64,000 nucleotides of DNA from Chengkuizengella sp. SCS-71B (GTDB taxonomy: Bacteria; Bacillota; Bacilli; Paenibacillales; KCTC-33759), in NCBI RefSeq assembly GCF_040100845.1, contig NZ_JAZHSH010000001.1:1116001-1180000 (forward strand), given 5' to 3'. The notes under the pieces were generated by a model, which worked only from the letters and a program-made list of their open reading frames with translations, was not told the DNA's origin and did no database searches. Made by a program: the position numbers and the translations under genes. Of this stretch, positions 21,740 to 29,625 are shown piece by piece; position 1 is the stretch's first letter, and each line of letters starts with the position of its first letter.

Positions 21740-22174
21740 TTATTTTAGGAATAACACGCTAGCATTTAACCCTCTAGTACGAGCTTCTACTGATGAAATG
21801 TTTGCCTCATCATTCGTAATACGCTCCATTCTAATTTCGTAAATGTTTAACCCAGGATCTGGGTTATTATCACACCATGTTAATGCATCAATTGTATTTA
21901 CAGGAAGGATAACAGTAAGGTCTTGACTAGCGATATCTGATTGACTTGCTAATGTCATTCCATTTTTATACAATCTATAGTCTACTTGAGAAAAAAAGAA
22001 AGTAGTTGATGGGATTCTAATAATTTCTACAGTAGAATCTAATTTCACCTGTGTGATTTGAGGTTGTGGCACACATACTTCAACTGTAAGGACTGTAATT
22101 TCTGTATCTGGGTCCAAGCTTTTTGATTGTGTTGATTGATCACACACAATAAAAGGTTCTTTTTTAAAAGACAT
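21740..22174 (-). CDS. Unrecognised beta-rich protein, paralogue of 16427
   Basis: This 144-residue protein starts MSFKKEPFIVCDQSTQSKSL, has TVEVCVPQPQITQVKLDSTV in the middle and ends ARTRGLNASVLFLK. Order and spacing of these blocks match the protein at 16427 at low identity. There is no signal peptide or membrane helix. AGGGGGGTGTTTTCAA precedes the ATG. The promoter at 22213-22246 carries GTCCAATCA and CATAAGATA. A spore-surface protein is inferred. Confidence 0.7.
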   Translation of the reverse strand: MSFKKEPFIVCDQSTQSKSLDPDTEITVLTVEVCVPQPQITQVKLDSTVEIIRIPSTTFFFSQVDYRLYKNGMTLASQSDIASQDLTVILPVNTIDALTWCDNNPDPGLNIYEIRMERITNDEANISSVEARTRGLNASVLFLK

Positions 22175-22212
22175 TTGAAAACACCCCCCTAAATAAATTT
22201 CATTTAATGATA

Positions 22213-22246
22213 TATCTTATGAATTAGATTTGATACATGATTGGAC
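22213..22246 (-). promoter_or_regulatory. SigK-like bipartite promoter
   Basis: On the minus strand GTCCAATCA is followed after 16 bases by CATAAGATA. Confidence 0.65.
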
Positions 22247-22346
22247 ATATATCTTAGGTTACAAAAAATCCGCATTTGTTGGTGTCATTTTGTTATCTGC
22301 TGTAATAAGACACGCAATCACAAATGAATTTGTCAAGGGAAATAGA

Positions 22347-22381
22347 AAAACCTCACCATTATTTAAGTGAGGTTTTTCTAT
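22347..22381. terminator. Bidirectional terminator
   Basis: GAAAAACCTCAC and GTGAGGTTTTTC form a perfect 12-base-pair stem, A-rich on one side and T-rich on the other. Confidence 0.6.
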
Positions 22382-22434
22382 AATTCAGAGTGTTTTAGGA
22401 ATTTTTTCATTAGGTGATTGACCTAGATGACTAT

Positions 22435-23382
22435 TTAATACCACATAATTATTCTAGCATTTATACTTCCAGAATTAATTTCATCTATATTTCCAGAGTA
22501 TACTGAAATATTATCATTTTCTTTTAAATCATAGTGGTTAAAATATAGAGTAGTATATTCAGTTACATATACTACGTTTTTCAAACCCTCTTCATTTTCA
22601 GTATCTAATATCATTACGCCTGTTCCCGCTTCTCTTCTTATGTTTTTAACAGTTAAGTCAACCTTCTCCTTATAGATGTCAACTACAACTTTTGCATCAT
22701 TTAAATATTCATATTCTACAACTACTTCAGATCCTTTTTCTAATAATTCTTTCGAATAAAGTTCTAAATCTTCCTTATCTGTTCTAAGAATAAACGAATA
22801 AAGTTTTAAATCTCCATTATCTGTTTTTAGAATAGATGAATTGTTATTAACTTCCTTTACTTCACCAGTATTTGTAGCAATTATTCTTCCTTCTCCTAAA
22901 GACCTTACAATGTCATCGTTATGATAAAAAACATCATATTTCTCTAATTCAAATTTATTCTCACCAACTTTTTTAACCCCTGCTGTCTCACCTACGTAGA
23001 AGTTCTTTATGCTGTCTTTATCAACTTTATAATCCGTCAATATATCATCATTTACTATAGTAACAGTATTTTCTTTATCGTTAAATCCACCTATTTCACC
23101 TACATTTTCATAATAACTCTCTAATTCAAATTTATTCTCATCAACTTTTTTAACCCTTACTTTCTCACCATTCCAGAAGAAATCCTCCTTGCTTTCCTTA
23201 TCCACTTTAAATTCCTTAGTTATATCTCCAGTTTTTACAACAACAGTATTTTCTTTAAATTCAACAAATCTACCTATTGTTTCATATTGATTCTCATGTT
23301 GATTTCCATATTGATCTCCAGTACATCCTGTTAAAACAACAGCTAATAATACTACTCCTGTTATAAATATATTGTTTTTCAC
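22435..23382 (-). CDS. Repeat-containing lipoprotein, unknown
   Basis: The 315-residue product has a lipoprotein signal (VLLAVVLTGC) with the modified Cys near residue 20. Mature residues show at least two copies of a roughly 60-residue beta unit: VEFKENTVVVKTGDITKEF to VKKVDENKFELESY, and NDKENTVTIVNDDILTDY to VKKVGENKFELEKY. A third, diverged copy follows. I use the GTG at 23382, which follows AAAGGGGCG. It would be anchored on the outer face of the membrane. No enzymatic motif is seen. Confidence 0.7.
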   Translation of the reverse strand: MKNNIFITGVVLLAVVLTGCTGDQYGNQHENQYETIGRFVEFKENTVVVKTGDITKEFKVDKESKEDFFWNGEKVRVKKVDENKFELESYYENVGEIGGFNDKENTVTIVNDDILTDYKVDKDSIKNFYVGETAGVKKVGENKFELEKYDVFYHNDDIVRSLGEGRIIATNTGEVKEVNNNSSILKTDNGDLKLYSFILRTDKEDLELYSKELLEKGSEVVVEYEYLNDAKVVVDIYKEKVDLTVKNIRREAGTGVMILDTENEEGLKNVVYVTEYTTLYFNHYDLKENDNISVYSGNIDEINSGSINARIIMWY

Positions 23383-23403
23383 TTCGATCGCCCCTTTTAT
23401 CAT

Positions 23404-23722
23404 ATGCTTTAAGCTTTTCTTCTATAGAGAAAATCATATACGCATGCATCACTTCTAAACTAATCACACGTTGTTTATAGGTATCAATATGTCTAATCCT
23501 AAAACAACAAAGAAGAAATGATGATTAATACATTTTTTTAAAAAAACTCCTCCTTTCCCCCATAGACGTAAAGAGATGAGATAAGGTTGCGCTATATAAT
23601 TTTGGACCATAAACATCACTTAATTTTTATGTGCCAGTTTTTTTCTTTTACTAATTTACTGATCACTGAGGGTCAAAACTGAATTTGATGAATATAAAAT
23701 GTAATTTCTGCTCATACTACTA
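23404..23722. other. Intergenic DNA, no gene seen
   Basis: No ORF with a ribosome binding site is present. The stretch should hold the promoter for the structured RNA beginning near 23723, but I see no convincing -35/-10 pair. Confidence 0.4.
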
Positions 23723-23965
23723 TTGACGGTGAAAGAGAGGTGTGGTTCCGTTGGACAACCAATTCAACGAATCAGCCAAAGTGATTCTTTCTGATTCGAT
23801 GTAGAAGACAATCCTTGTGAGTAAGTTTAAAAACCTTAAACACAAGTTAAAAGTTAAGTTATTGTATATCAATAATAAGACAATTTCTCCTCGTCATATT
23901 TGGAATGAGTTCTTAATTAATCACCGTCAAGAGAAGGTTCCTTTATTGGGACCTTCTTTTTTTCA
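23723..23965 (+). ncRNA. Structured RNA, copy 1, with terminator
   Basis: TTGACGGTGA at 23723-23732 pairs with TCACCGTCAA at 23921-23930, enclosing about 190 nt. Inside are an extended hairpin with arms CGAATCAG and CTGATTCG plus an inner AAAG/CTTT, a TTGG/CCAA hairpin and a CTTGTG/CACAAG stem. A terminator (GAAGGTTCC/GGGACCTTC, T7) follows at once. No ORF fits. Copy 2 at 24021 keeps the outer stem, hairpins and terminator, while the 3' half differs in sequence, as expected for an RNA under structural constraint. I cannot assign it to a known family with certainty. Confidence 0.65.
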
Positions 23966-24020
23966 TTTCTAGGCGTTAAAAATTGCCTGAATAAAAAAGA
24001 AAAATCAGTCTATACTACTA

Positions 24021-24257
24021 TTGACGGTGAAAGAGAGGTGTGGTTCCGTTGGACAACCAATTCAACGAATCAGCCAAAGTGATTCTTTCTGATTCGATGT
24101 AAGAAGCTAATCCTTGTGAATTTGCTTAAAAACCAAAACACAAGTAAAAAGTTGAGTTGTTGTGTAACAATAAGACAAATGTTTCTTCTCGTTATATTTA
24201 GAATGGGTGCTTAACTAACACCGTCAAAAGAGGTCCCTTCATTGGGACCTTTTTATG
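24021..24257 (+). ncRNA. Structured RNA, copy 2, with terminator
   Basis: TTGACGGTGA at 24021 pairs with ACACCGTCAA at 24218-24227. The first roughly 80 bases are identical to copy 1, including the GAATCAG/CTGATTC hairpin. The CTTGTG/CACAAG stem is kept although its loop has changed. The terminator arms AGGTCCC and GGGACCT with T5 follow. The tandem arrangement implies duplication with separate transcription of each copy. Confidence 0.65.
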
Positions 24258-24323
24258 TCACCTTTACAAAATTGGACACTCTTTTTTTATAGTTTTATTT
24301 AAGATCAAATTGGGGGTGATGAA

Positions 24324-24455
24324 ATGGATGATTTAAGTCAATTTGTAAATAAAATTAATGAGACACAAGAAAAAAATGAAAAAAATAAAAAACATTATGG
24401 CAAAGGGCAACCAAATAGAAAATTACAAAATAAACAGCATGCAACAAATAAATGA
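24324..24455 (+). CDS. DUF4023 family protein
   Basis: This 43-residue hydrophilic protein (MDDLSQFVNKINETQEKNEK, then KGQPNRKLQNKQ) matches the short DUF4023 family of spore formers in length and in its FV-K-TQEK and NKQH signatures. GGGGGTGATGAA precedes the ATG and a terminator follows. The role is unknown. Confidence 0.65.
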   Translation: MDDLSQFVNKINETQEKNEKNKKHYGKGQPNRKLQNKQHATNK

Positions 24456-24463
24456 ATAAAAAA

Positions 24464-24508
24464 GAACCCCAAAAGTTAATAGTGTTAACCTAACTCCTTG
24501 GGGTTTAG
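24464..24508. terminator. Bidirectional terminator
   Basis: AACCCCAAAAGTTAA and CTCCTTGGGGTT form a stem between convergent genes, with A-rich and T-rich flanks. Confidence 0.5.
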
Positions 24509-24520
24509 ATAGCATATTTT

Positions 24521-25267
24521 TTATGGGCTGACCTTCTCTGCTTGATCTTTAATCTTTAGTTTATTTAACATATCAATCATCGTATCAATCTCTTCATTAG
24601 TCAGTTCATCCAAACGATCGAGTTCTTTTTTTAAATAGTCTATTTTTGGATTTTCTTGTTTATTTCCTTCCATAAAATAGGTTGCTATAGATCCTGTAAC
24701 CATACCTATTAAACCTATTCCGAATACCATGAGAATAACAGCAATCATTCTCCCCCATGGTGTTTCAGGTGAGAAGTCACCATAACCTACAGTTGTTGCA
24801 GTCACAATACTATACCAAATAGCGTCATCATAACTTTCAACGGAAGGTTCAACAAAGTAAATTGGGATGGAAGCAATGAAAATTAAAGCAAAAACGGCTG
24901 CAATAACTTTATTCAATCCATTGATTTCTAAAATCTCTCTAATAGAAGGCTTGAATAATCTAGATAATATGGCAACCGCTCTAATAACACGAAATAAACG
25001 AACAAATCTTGCAAGTTGGAAAATAGCGTCAAATGGAATAATAGCTATAATATCAAAAGGATTTTTTTTAACATATTCCCATTTTTTTTCTGCAGTATAA
25101 AAACGAATAGAAACATCAATAACAAAAATTCCCCATACAATCCAATCTACAAGTAATAAAGTTTCATTTTCTGTTACAAAAGTCAAAGATACAGATGTAA
25201 TGGCTAATATGAGCAAGGAAATCTCATAAACTAGTGATAGTTTTTTCATGACAGTTAGATCACTCAC
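24521..25267 (-). CDS. Voltage-gated-like K+ channel
   Basis: This 248-residue membrane protein has an S1-S4-like region with the basic segment (ARFVRLFRVIRAVAILSRLF). A pore loop with the selectivity filter TATTVGYGDFSP near residue 160, a last helix and a cytosolic coiled tail follow. Potassium selectivity follows from the GYG filter. The GTG at 25267 is the furthest start; an ATG at 25249 is equally good, because no strong ribosome binding site decides. It converges on the DUF4023 gene. Confidence 0.8.
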   Translation of the reverse strand: MSDLTVMKKLSLVYEISLLILAITSVSLTFVTENETLLLVDWIVWGIFVIDVSIRFYTAEKKWEYVKKNPFDIIAIIPFDAIFQLARFVRLFRVIRAVAILSRLFKPSIREILEINGLNKVIAAVFALIFIASIPIYFVEPSVESYDDAIWYSIVTATTVGYGDFSPETPWGRMIAVILMVFGIGLIGMVTGSIATYFMEGNKQENPKIDYLKKELDRLDELTNEEIDTMIDMLNKLKIKDQAEKVSP

Positions 25268-25357
25268 TTTCGAAAAAAAATTTTAAATTATGGTTTATTT
25301 CATTTTTTAAATTAATATATGGTAAAATAATAGTTATTTGAATGAAAAGGTGGTTTT

Positions 25358-25795
25358 ATGAAGCTAAAAAGGTTTATGCTTTCAGACGGTTTATATGTTA
25401 GCTGGTCTGTTTCCCTCATCGCAACATTAGGAAGTTTATATTTTTCTGAAATTAGAGAGTATATTCCATGTACATTTTGTTGGTATCAGCGTATTTTAAT
25501 GTATCCATTAGTAATATTGTTAGGAATAGCAGCGATAAGAAAAGATCATAAGATTGTTTTCTACACTTTACCTATGACACTTCTTGGTATGTTAATATCC
25601 GGTTATCATTATATCATTCAAAAAACATCATTATTTCAGGAAGCGGGCAGCAGTTGTGGTATTGTTCCATGTAACGTAAGTTATATTAACTGGTTGAACT
25701 TTATAACCATTCCGTTTCTTTCATTTACTGCATTTACTCTTATATCTATTATTTTATTGTATATTCAAAAAAACTCATCTAATGTAAAGGCGTAA
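25358..25795 (+). CDS. bdbC: Disulfide oxidoreductase, DsbB/BdbC family
   Basis: This 145-residue four-helix membrane protein has the two Cys pairs of DsbB/BdbC: CTFCWYQR near residue 40 and CGIVPC near residue 100. It would re-oxidise a BdbD-type thiol oxidase outside the membrane and pass electrons to quinone. No bdbD gene adjoins it. AAAGGTGG precedes the ATG. Confidence 0.85.
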   Translation: MKLKRFMLSDGLYVSWSVSLIATLGSLYFSEIREYIPCTFCWYQRILMYPLVILLGIAAIRKDHKIVFYTLPMTLLGMLISGYHYIIQKTSLFQEAGSSCGIVPCNVSYINWLNFITIPFLSFTAFTLISIILLYIQKNSSNVKA

Positions 25796-25888
25796 ATTGA
25801 GAAAAGAGTTTAGGTACGCTTTCTTACATATAAACATATCTTAATCATTGTATAACAACATTTTATTATTGTGAAGGAAGCGGTTCAT

Positions 25889-26689
25889 GTGCAGCAAGCG
25901 ATTGGCATATTTGATTCAGGTGTTGGTGGTCTGACTGTTGCTAAAGAAATTAAACGTCAGCTCCCTAAGGAAAAAATCATATATTTCGGAGATACCGCAA
26001 GAGCACCGTATGGTCCAAGATCAGCTGAAGAAGTACGTTCATATGCACTTCAAATTGTTAATTATTTATTTAAATTTAATCCAAAGATGATAGTCATAGC
26101 GTGCAATACTGCAACAGCAGTTGCGTTGGAAGATATAAAAACAATATTACCTATACCCGTAGTTGGAGTGATTCATCCAGGCGTTAGAACTTCCATTAAA
26201 AATACAAAAATAGGTTCCATTGGAGTGATTGGAACAGACGGTACTATTAGGAGTAGAGCTTATCAAGAAGCAATTCATATGATATCACCAGAAATCAATG
26301 TGGTAAGTCAAGCTTGTCCAGCATTTGTCCCATTAGTTGAAAAAGGATTATTTATGCATCAGGAATCATTGGATATCGTAAGACGATCACTTGAACCTAT
26401 AATGAATGAATTATTGGATTGTTTAATTTTAGGTTGTACTCATTATCCTTTTTTAACTGATCTTATATCTGAAGTGATGGGACCAGAAGTGAAATTGATT
26501 AATTCTGCAGAAGAAACAGCTAGAGAAGTAAGTGCGATTTTATTTGATAGAGGTCAATTAAACTCAACAGCTCTTTCGTTACCACAACATGAGTTTTACT
26601 GTAGTGGTGACAAGGAGCTATTTCAAAAAATTGCGCAGAATTGGTTAGATGAATATGTAGAAGTGAAACATACTTCATTAGTACGTTAG
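25889..26689 (+). CDS. racE: Glutamate racemase
   Basis: This 266-residue enzyme makes D-glutamate for peptidoglycan. The N terminus IGIFDSGVGGLTVAKE and both catalytic Cys regions are present (VIACNTATA and ILGCTHYPF). I start at the GTG at 25889, ten bases after GAAGGA; an upstream GTG at 25871 has no site. Length is standard. Symbol racE rather than murI follows Bacillus usage. Confidence 0.9.
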   Translation: MQQAIGIFDSGVGGLTVAKEIKRQLPKEKIIYFGDTARAPYGPRSAEEVRSYALQIVNYLFKFNPKMIVIACNTATAVALEDIKTILPIPVVGVIHPGVRTSIKNTKIGSIGVIGTDGTIRSRAYQEAIHMISPEINVVSQACPAFVPLVEKGLFMHQESLDIVRRSLEPIMNELLDCLILGCTHYPFLTDLISEVMGPEVKLINSAEETAREVSAILFDRGQLNSTALSLPQHEFYCSGDKELFQKIAQNWLDEYVEVKHTSLVR

Positions 26690-26734
26690 ATTTAAAATGA
26701 AAATATTAGTTTGAATTTAAATTACAATATTTGA

Positions 26735-26784
26735 AACTATCCATGTTGATCTTCTGATCATTGTGGATGGTTTTTTTCATGAGA
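26735..26784 (+). terminator. Rho-independent terminator
   Basis: AACTATCCA and TGGATGGTTTTTTT form an imperfect stem with T7 after the racemase gene. Confidence 0.55.
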
Positions 26785-26838
26785 CAAGTTATAAACACAT
26801 AATTATTTAGATGAGATATTTTTTAGGGAGGTTCACGA

Positions 26839-28041
26839 ATGAGATCGTACATCGTTCAATCAGGAGATACCTTATCAAGAATAGCAAAACGATTTGGGGT
26901 TACGGTTAGTTCTATTATAAATGCAAATCCACAGCTAGCAAATATGGATTATATTATCCCTGGTCAAGTATTACAAATACCAAATGCCTCAACTCAATAT
27001 TATGTGATTCAGGCAGGAGACACATTTTATGGAATATCCCAGAAGTTTAATATTCAAATAAATGATCTTATTTCTGCCAATCCGAATGTTAACCCACAAC
27101 GTTTACTCATTGGTCAAAGGATTGTTTTACCTAATAGTTCCGGTAATAGTATTGTAGATACAACATCAGAGTATGGGTATAAGGAAATGGTAGAAGATAT
27201 CGATGCTTTAAAAAAGAAATATCCATTTTTAGAAGTTGTTAGTCTTGGAAAAAGTGTCATGGGCAAAGATATTTGGGCAATTAAAAATGGTGAAGGACCA
27301 AAAAAAGTACATTATAATGGCTCTTTTCATGCAAATGAATGGATTACAACGGTTTTATTAATGAAATTCATCGAGGATTATGCAAAAGCTTACAGCACTG
27401 ATGGAAAATTAAGAGGTTCAGATATGAAAAAGTGGTTTAACAATACCTCTTTATGGATTGTACCTATGGTTAATCCAGATGGAGTGGAGCTTGTACAAGA
27501 AGGTATAACTGAGCAACATCCTTATTACAAGCAGCTATTAGAATGGAATAATGGATCTTTTAATTTTAGTGGTTGGAAGGCAAATATTCGAGGTGTTGAT
27601 TTAAATGATCAGTTCCCAGCTAATTGGGAAGAGGAAAAAGAGAGGCGTGCAGCAACAGGTCCAGGTCCAAGAGATTGGGTTGGTCCATATCCTTTAAGTG
27701 AACCTGAAGCGAAAACCATAGCTAATTTTACAAGAAATAATAATTTTGATATGGTCATAGCTTTCCATACACAAGGTGAGGAAATCTATTGGAACTATCG
27801 TGACTTAGAACCACCTATTTCAGAAGAAATTGCAAACCATTTTCAATCAGTAAGTGGATATAGACCTATTAAACTAACAGGAAGTGATGCTGGATATAAG
27901 GACTGGTTTATTCAAGATTTTAGAAGACCTGGTTATACTGTTGAAGCAGGAAGAGGAATTAATCCACTCCCCATTGCCGATTTCCCTAGAATTTATAATG
28001 AAGTGATTGGAATTATGGTCAAAGGATTAAAAGTAGTTTGA
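26839..28041 (+). CDS. LysM-M14 gamma-D-glutamyl-diaminopimelate peptidase
   Basis: This 400-residue protein has two LysM repeats (residues about 2-47 and 53-98, IVQSGDTLSRIAKRFGVT and VIQAGDTFYGISQKFNIQ) that bind peptidoglycan. An M14 zinc carboxypeptidase domain follows. Zinc ligands are in the HANE motif (SFHANEWITT) and the later FHTQGEE; the catalytic Glu is in YTVEAGRG. This layout equals endopeptidase I of Bacillus sphaericus, which cuts between D-Glu and diaminopimelate. There is no signal peptide, as in spore-associated forms. AGGGAGG precedes the ATG. Confidence 0.85.
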   Translation: MRSYIVQSGDTLSRIAKRFGVTVSSIINANPQLANMDYIIPGQVLQIPNASTQYYVIQAGDTFYGISQKFNIQINDLISANPNVNPQRLLIGQRIVLPNSSGNSIVDTTSEYGYKEMVEDIDALKKKYPFLEVVSLGKSVMGKDIWAIKNGEGPKKVHYNGSFHANEWITTVLLMKFIEDYAKAYSTDGKLRGSDMKKWFNNTSLWIVPMVNPDGVELVQEGITEQHPYYKQLLEWNNGSFNFSGWKANIRGVDLNDQFPANWEEEKERRAATGPGPRDWVGPYPLSEPEAKTIANFTRNNNFDMVIAFHTQGEEIYWNYRDLEPPISEEIANHFQSVSGYRPIKLTGSDAGYKDWFIQDFRRPGYTVEAGRGINPLPIADFPRIYNEVIGIMVKGLKVV

Positions 28042-28060
28042 TAAATACCTCGATAAGTCC

Positions 28061-28165
28061 CTAAGTCCATTTCGCTGCCCAGAACTTCATTTGTTTAATA
28101 ATGAGATGTAAATCATCCCCTTTTGGAGTAAAGGAATATTCTACAGTTACTGGTACAGTAGGTTA
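28061..28165 (-). pseudogene. HxlR-family regulator, C-terminal fragment
   Basis: On the minus strand VTVEYSFTPKGDDLHLIIKQ and MKFWAAKWT match the end of HxlR winged-helix regulators. No start or helix-turn-helix remains. The fragment lies before the aldo/keto reductase gene. Confidence 0.5.
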
Positions 28166-28270
28166 TGTACTTTTTTGTAATTTACCAATCATTTTTTTCA
28201 CTTTCCATTTTGAAGAATAAAGACTAAAATAGCAATAAGTATTAGTTGAATATCTAAGGAGGGAAATTTA

Positions 28271-29218
28271 TTGAAATATCGTCGTTTAGGTAGAGCAGGA
28301 ATAAAAGTTAGTGAAATAGGTTTAGGTAGTTGGTTAACCTATGGAGGTTCAGTAGGAGATAATAATGCAGAAGCGATTGTAGATAGAGCGTATGAATTAG
28401 GAATTAACTTTTTTGATACAGCTAACGCTTATTACAATGGGGCAGCTGAAGAAGTAGTAGGAAGAGCATTGAGTAAATATCCTCGACATTCTTATGTTTT
28501 AGCGACCAAAGTATTTTTCCCAATGGGAGAAGGTCCAAACGATAATGGTTTATCTCGAAAACATATTATGGAGCAGTGTGATGCCAGCTTAAAAAGATTA
28601 GGTGTAGATTACATAGATATGTATCAATGTCATCGTTATGATCCAGAAACACCACTCGAGGAAACATTACGTGCATTAGATGATTTAGTTTCACAAGGAA
28701 AGATATTGTATGCAGGAGTAAGTGAGTGGAGTGCAGTTCAATTAAATGATGCAGTTCGTTTATCTCAAAAATATAATTTAGATCAAATTGCTTCTAATCA
28801 GCCTTTATATAACATGTTCCATCGTGATATTGAAAAAGAAATCGTTCCATTGTCTGAACAAGAAGGGATTGGTCAAGTAGTCTTTTCTCCTTTAGCTCAA
28901 GGTGTTTTAACTGGTAAGTATAAACCAGGCGCACCATTACCGGAAGGATCAAGAGCCACAGATCCTAAGTCTAATATGTGGATGGAATATGTATTAAAAG
29001 AAGAACAACTGCAAAAGGTTGAACAACTAAAGGTAGTTGCTGAAAGAAATGAGATTAGTGTCGCTCAACTAGCTCTTGCTTGGATTTTACGTTTAGACAA
29101 TATTTCAAGCTGTATCGTTGGTGCATCTAGACCTGATCAAGTAAATGAAAATGTAAAAGGTTCTGGTGTAGATTTATCCGCGGAAGACTTACAAGAAATT
29201 GAGGATATCTTAGCATAA
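28271..29218 (+). CDS. Aldo/keto reductase (Kv-beta-like)
   Basis: This 315-residue NADPH-dependent oxidoreductase has the catalytic tetrad: Asp in FFDTANAYY with Tyr following, Lys in VLATKVFF, and His in YQCHRYDPET. The C-terminal cofactor site is IVGASRPDQVNENV. Start MKYRRLGRAGIKVSEIGLGS is typical of the family close to voltage-gated channel beta subunits. TTG is the start, seven bases after AAGGAGGG. The substrate is unknown. Confidence 0.85.
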   Translation: MKYRRLGRAGIKVSEIGLGSWLTYGGSVGDNNAEAIVDRAYELGINFFDTANAYYNGAAEEVVGRALSKYPRHSYVLATKVFFPMGEGPNDNGLSRKHIMEQCDASLKRLGVDYIDMYQCHRYDPETPLEETLRALDDLVSQGKILYAGVSEWSAVQLNDAVRLSQKYNLDQIASNQPLYNMFHRDIEKEIVPLSEQEGIGQVVFSPLAQGVLTGKYKPGAPLPEGSRATDPKSNMWMEYVLKEEQLQKVEQLKVVAERNEISVAQLALAWILRLDNISSCIVGASRPDQVNENVKGSGVDLSAEDLQEIEDILA

Positions 29219-29295
29219 TTATTGATTTCTGACGAACCTTTCATTACAATAAGTACAGGTTAATAGCTGAACTTATTGAAAGGATTTTTCATAAA

Positions 29296-29517
29296 ATGCC
29301 AAATACAATTCAAGTTTGTGATAAATGTAAACATATGAAAATGAAGACAATTATGCCTAAGTTAAAAAAAATTGCACCAGATGCAACGATTAACGTAGGT
29401 TGTAAATCATATTGTGGTCCATGTACTCGCAGTGCATTTATTTTTATTAATGGAAGATATGTGACAGGTAAAGATGAAGATCAAGCGATTGAAAAAGCAA
29501 AGAAATATGTAAAGTAG
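29296..29517 (+). CDS. DUF1450 family protein (YuzB-like)
   Basis: This 73-residue protein has N-terminal Cys (CDKCKHM) and a central GCKSYCGPC motif like a thin thioredoxin-like fold. It then has ALIF/FALV-type strands (AFIFINGRYVTG). DUF1450 proteins are small and uncharacterised. GAAAGGATTTTTCATAAA precedes the ATG. Confidence 0.7.
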   Translation: MPNTIQVCDKCKHMKMKTIMPKLKKIAPDATINVGCKSYCGPCTRSAFIFINGRYVTGKDEDQAIEKAKKYVK

Positions 29518-29534
29518 TTAAATTTATTAACAAA

Positions 29535-29580
29535 CTGCAAAAAGCCTCAAGATGTGAAATTACATCTGAGGCTTTTAATT
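29535..29580. terminator. Bidirectional terminator
   Basis: AAAAAGCCTCAAGATGT and ACATCTGAGGCTTTTAA form a long stem between convergent genes. Confidence 0.7.
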
Positions 29581-29625
29581 GTATATTTTGCATATGCTTC
29601 ATAGATTCACTTTAGAAGGTAAATC

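Noticed and set aside
23723-24257. T-box riboswitch
   Set aside because: GTGTGGTTCC recalls the T-box sequence, but the antiterminator bulge is missing and no tRNA-related gene follows.
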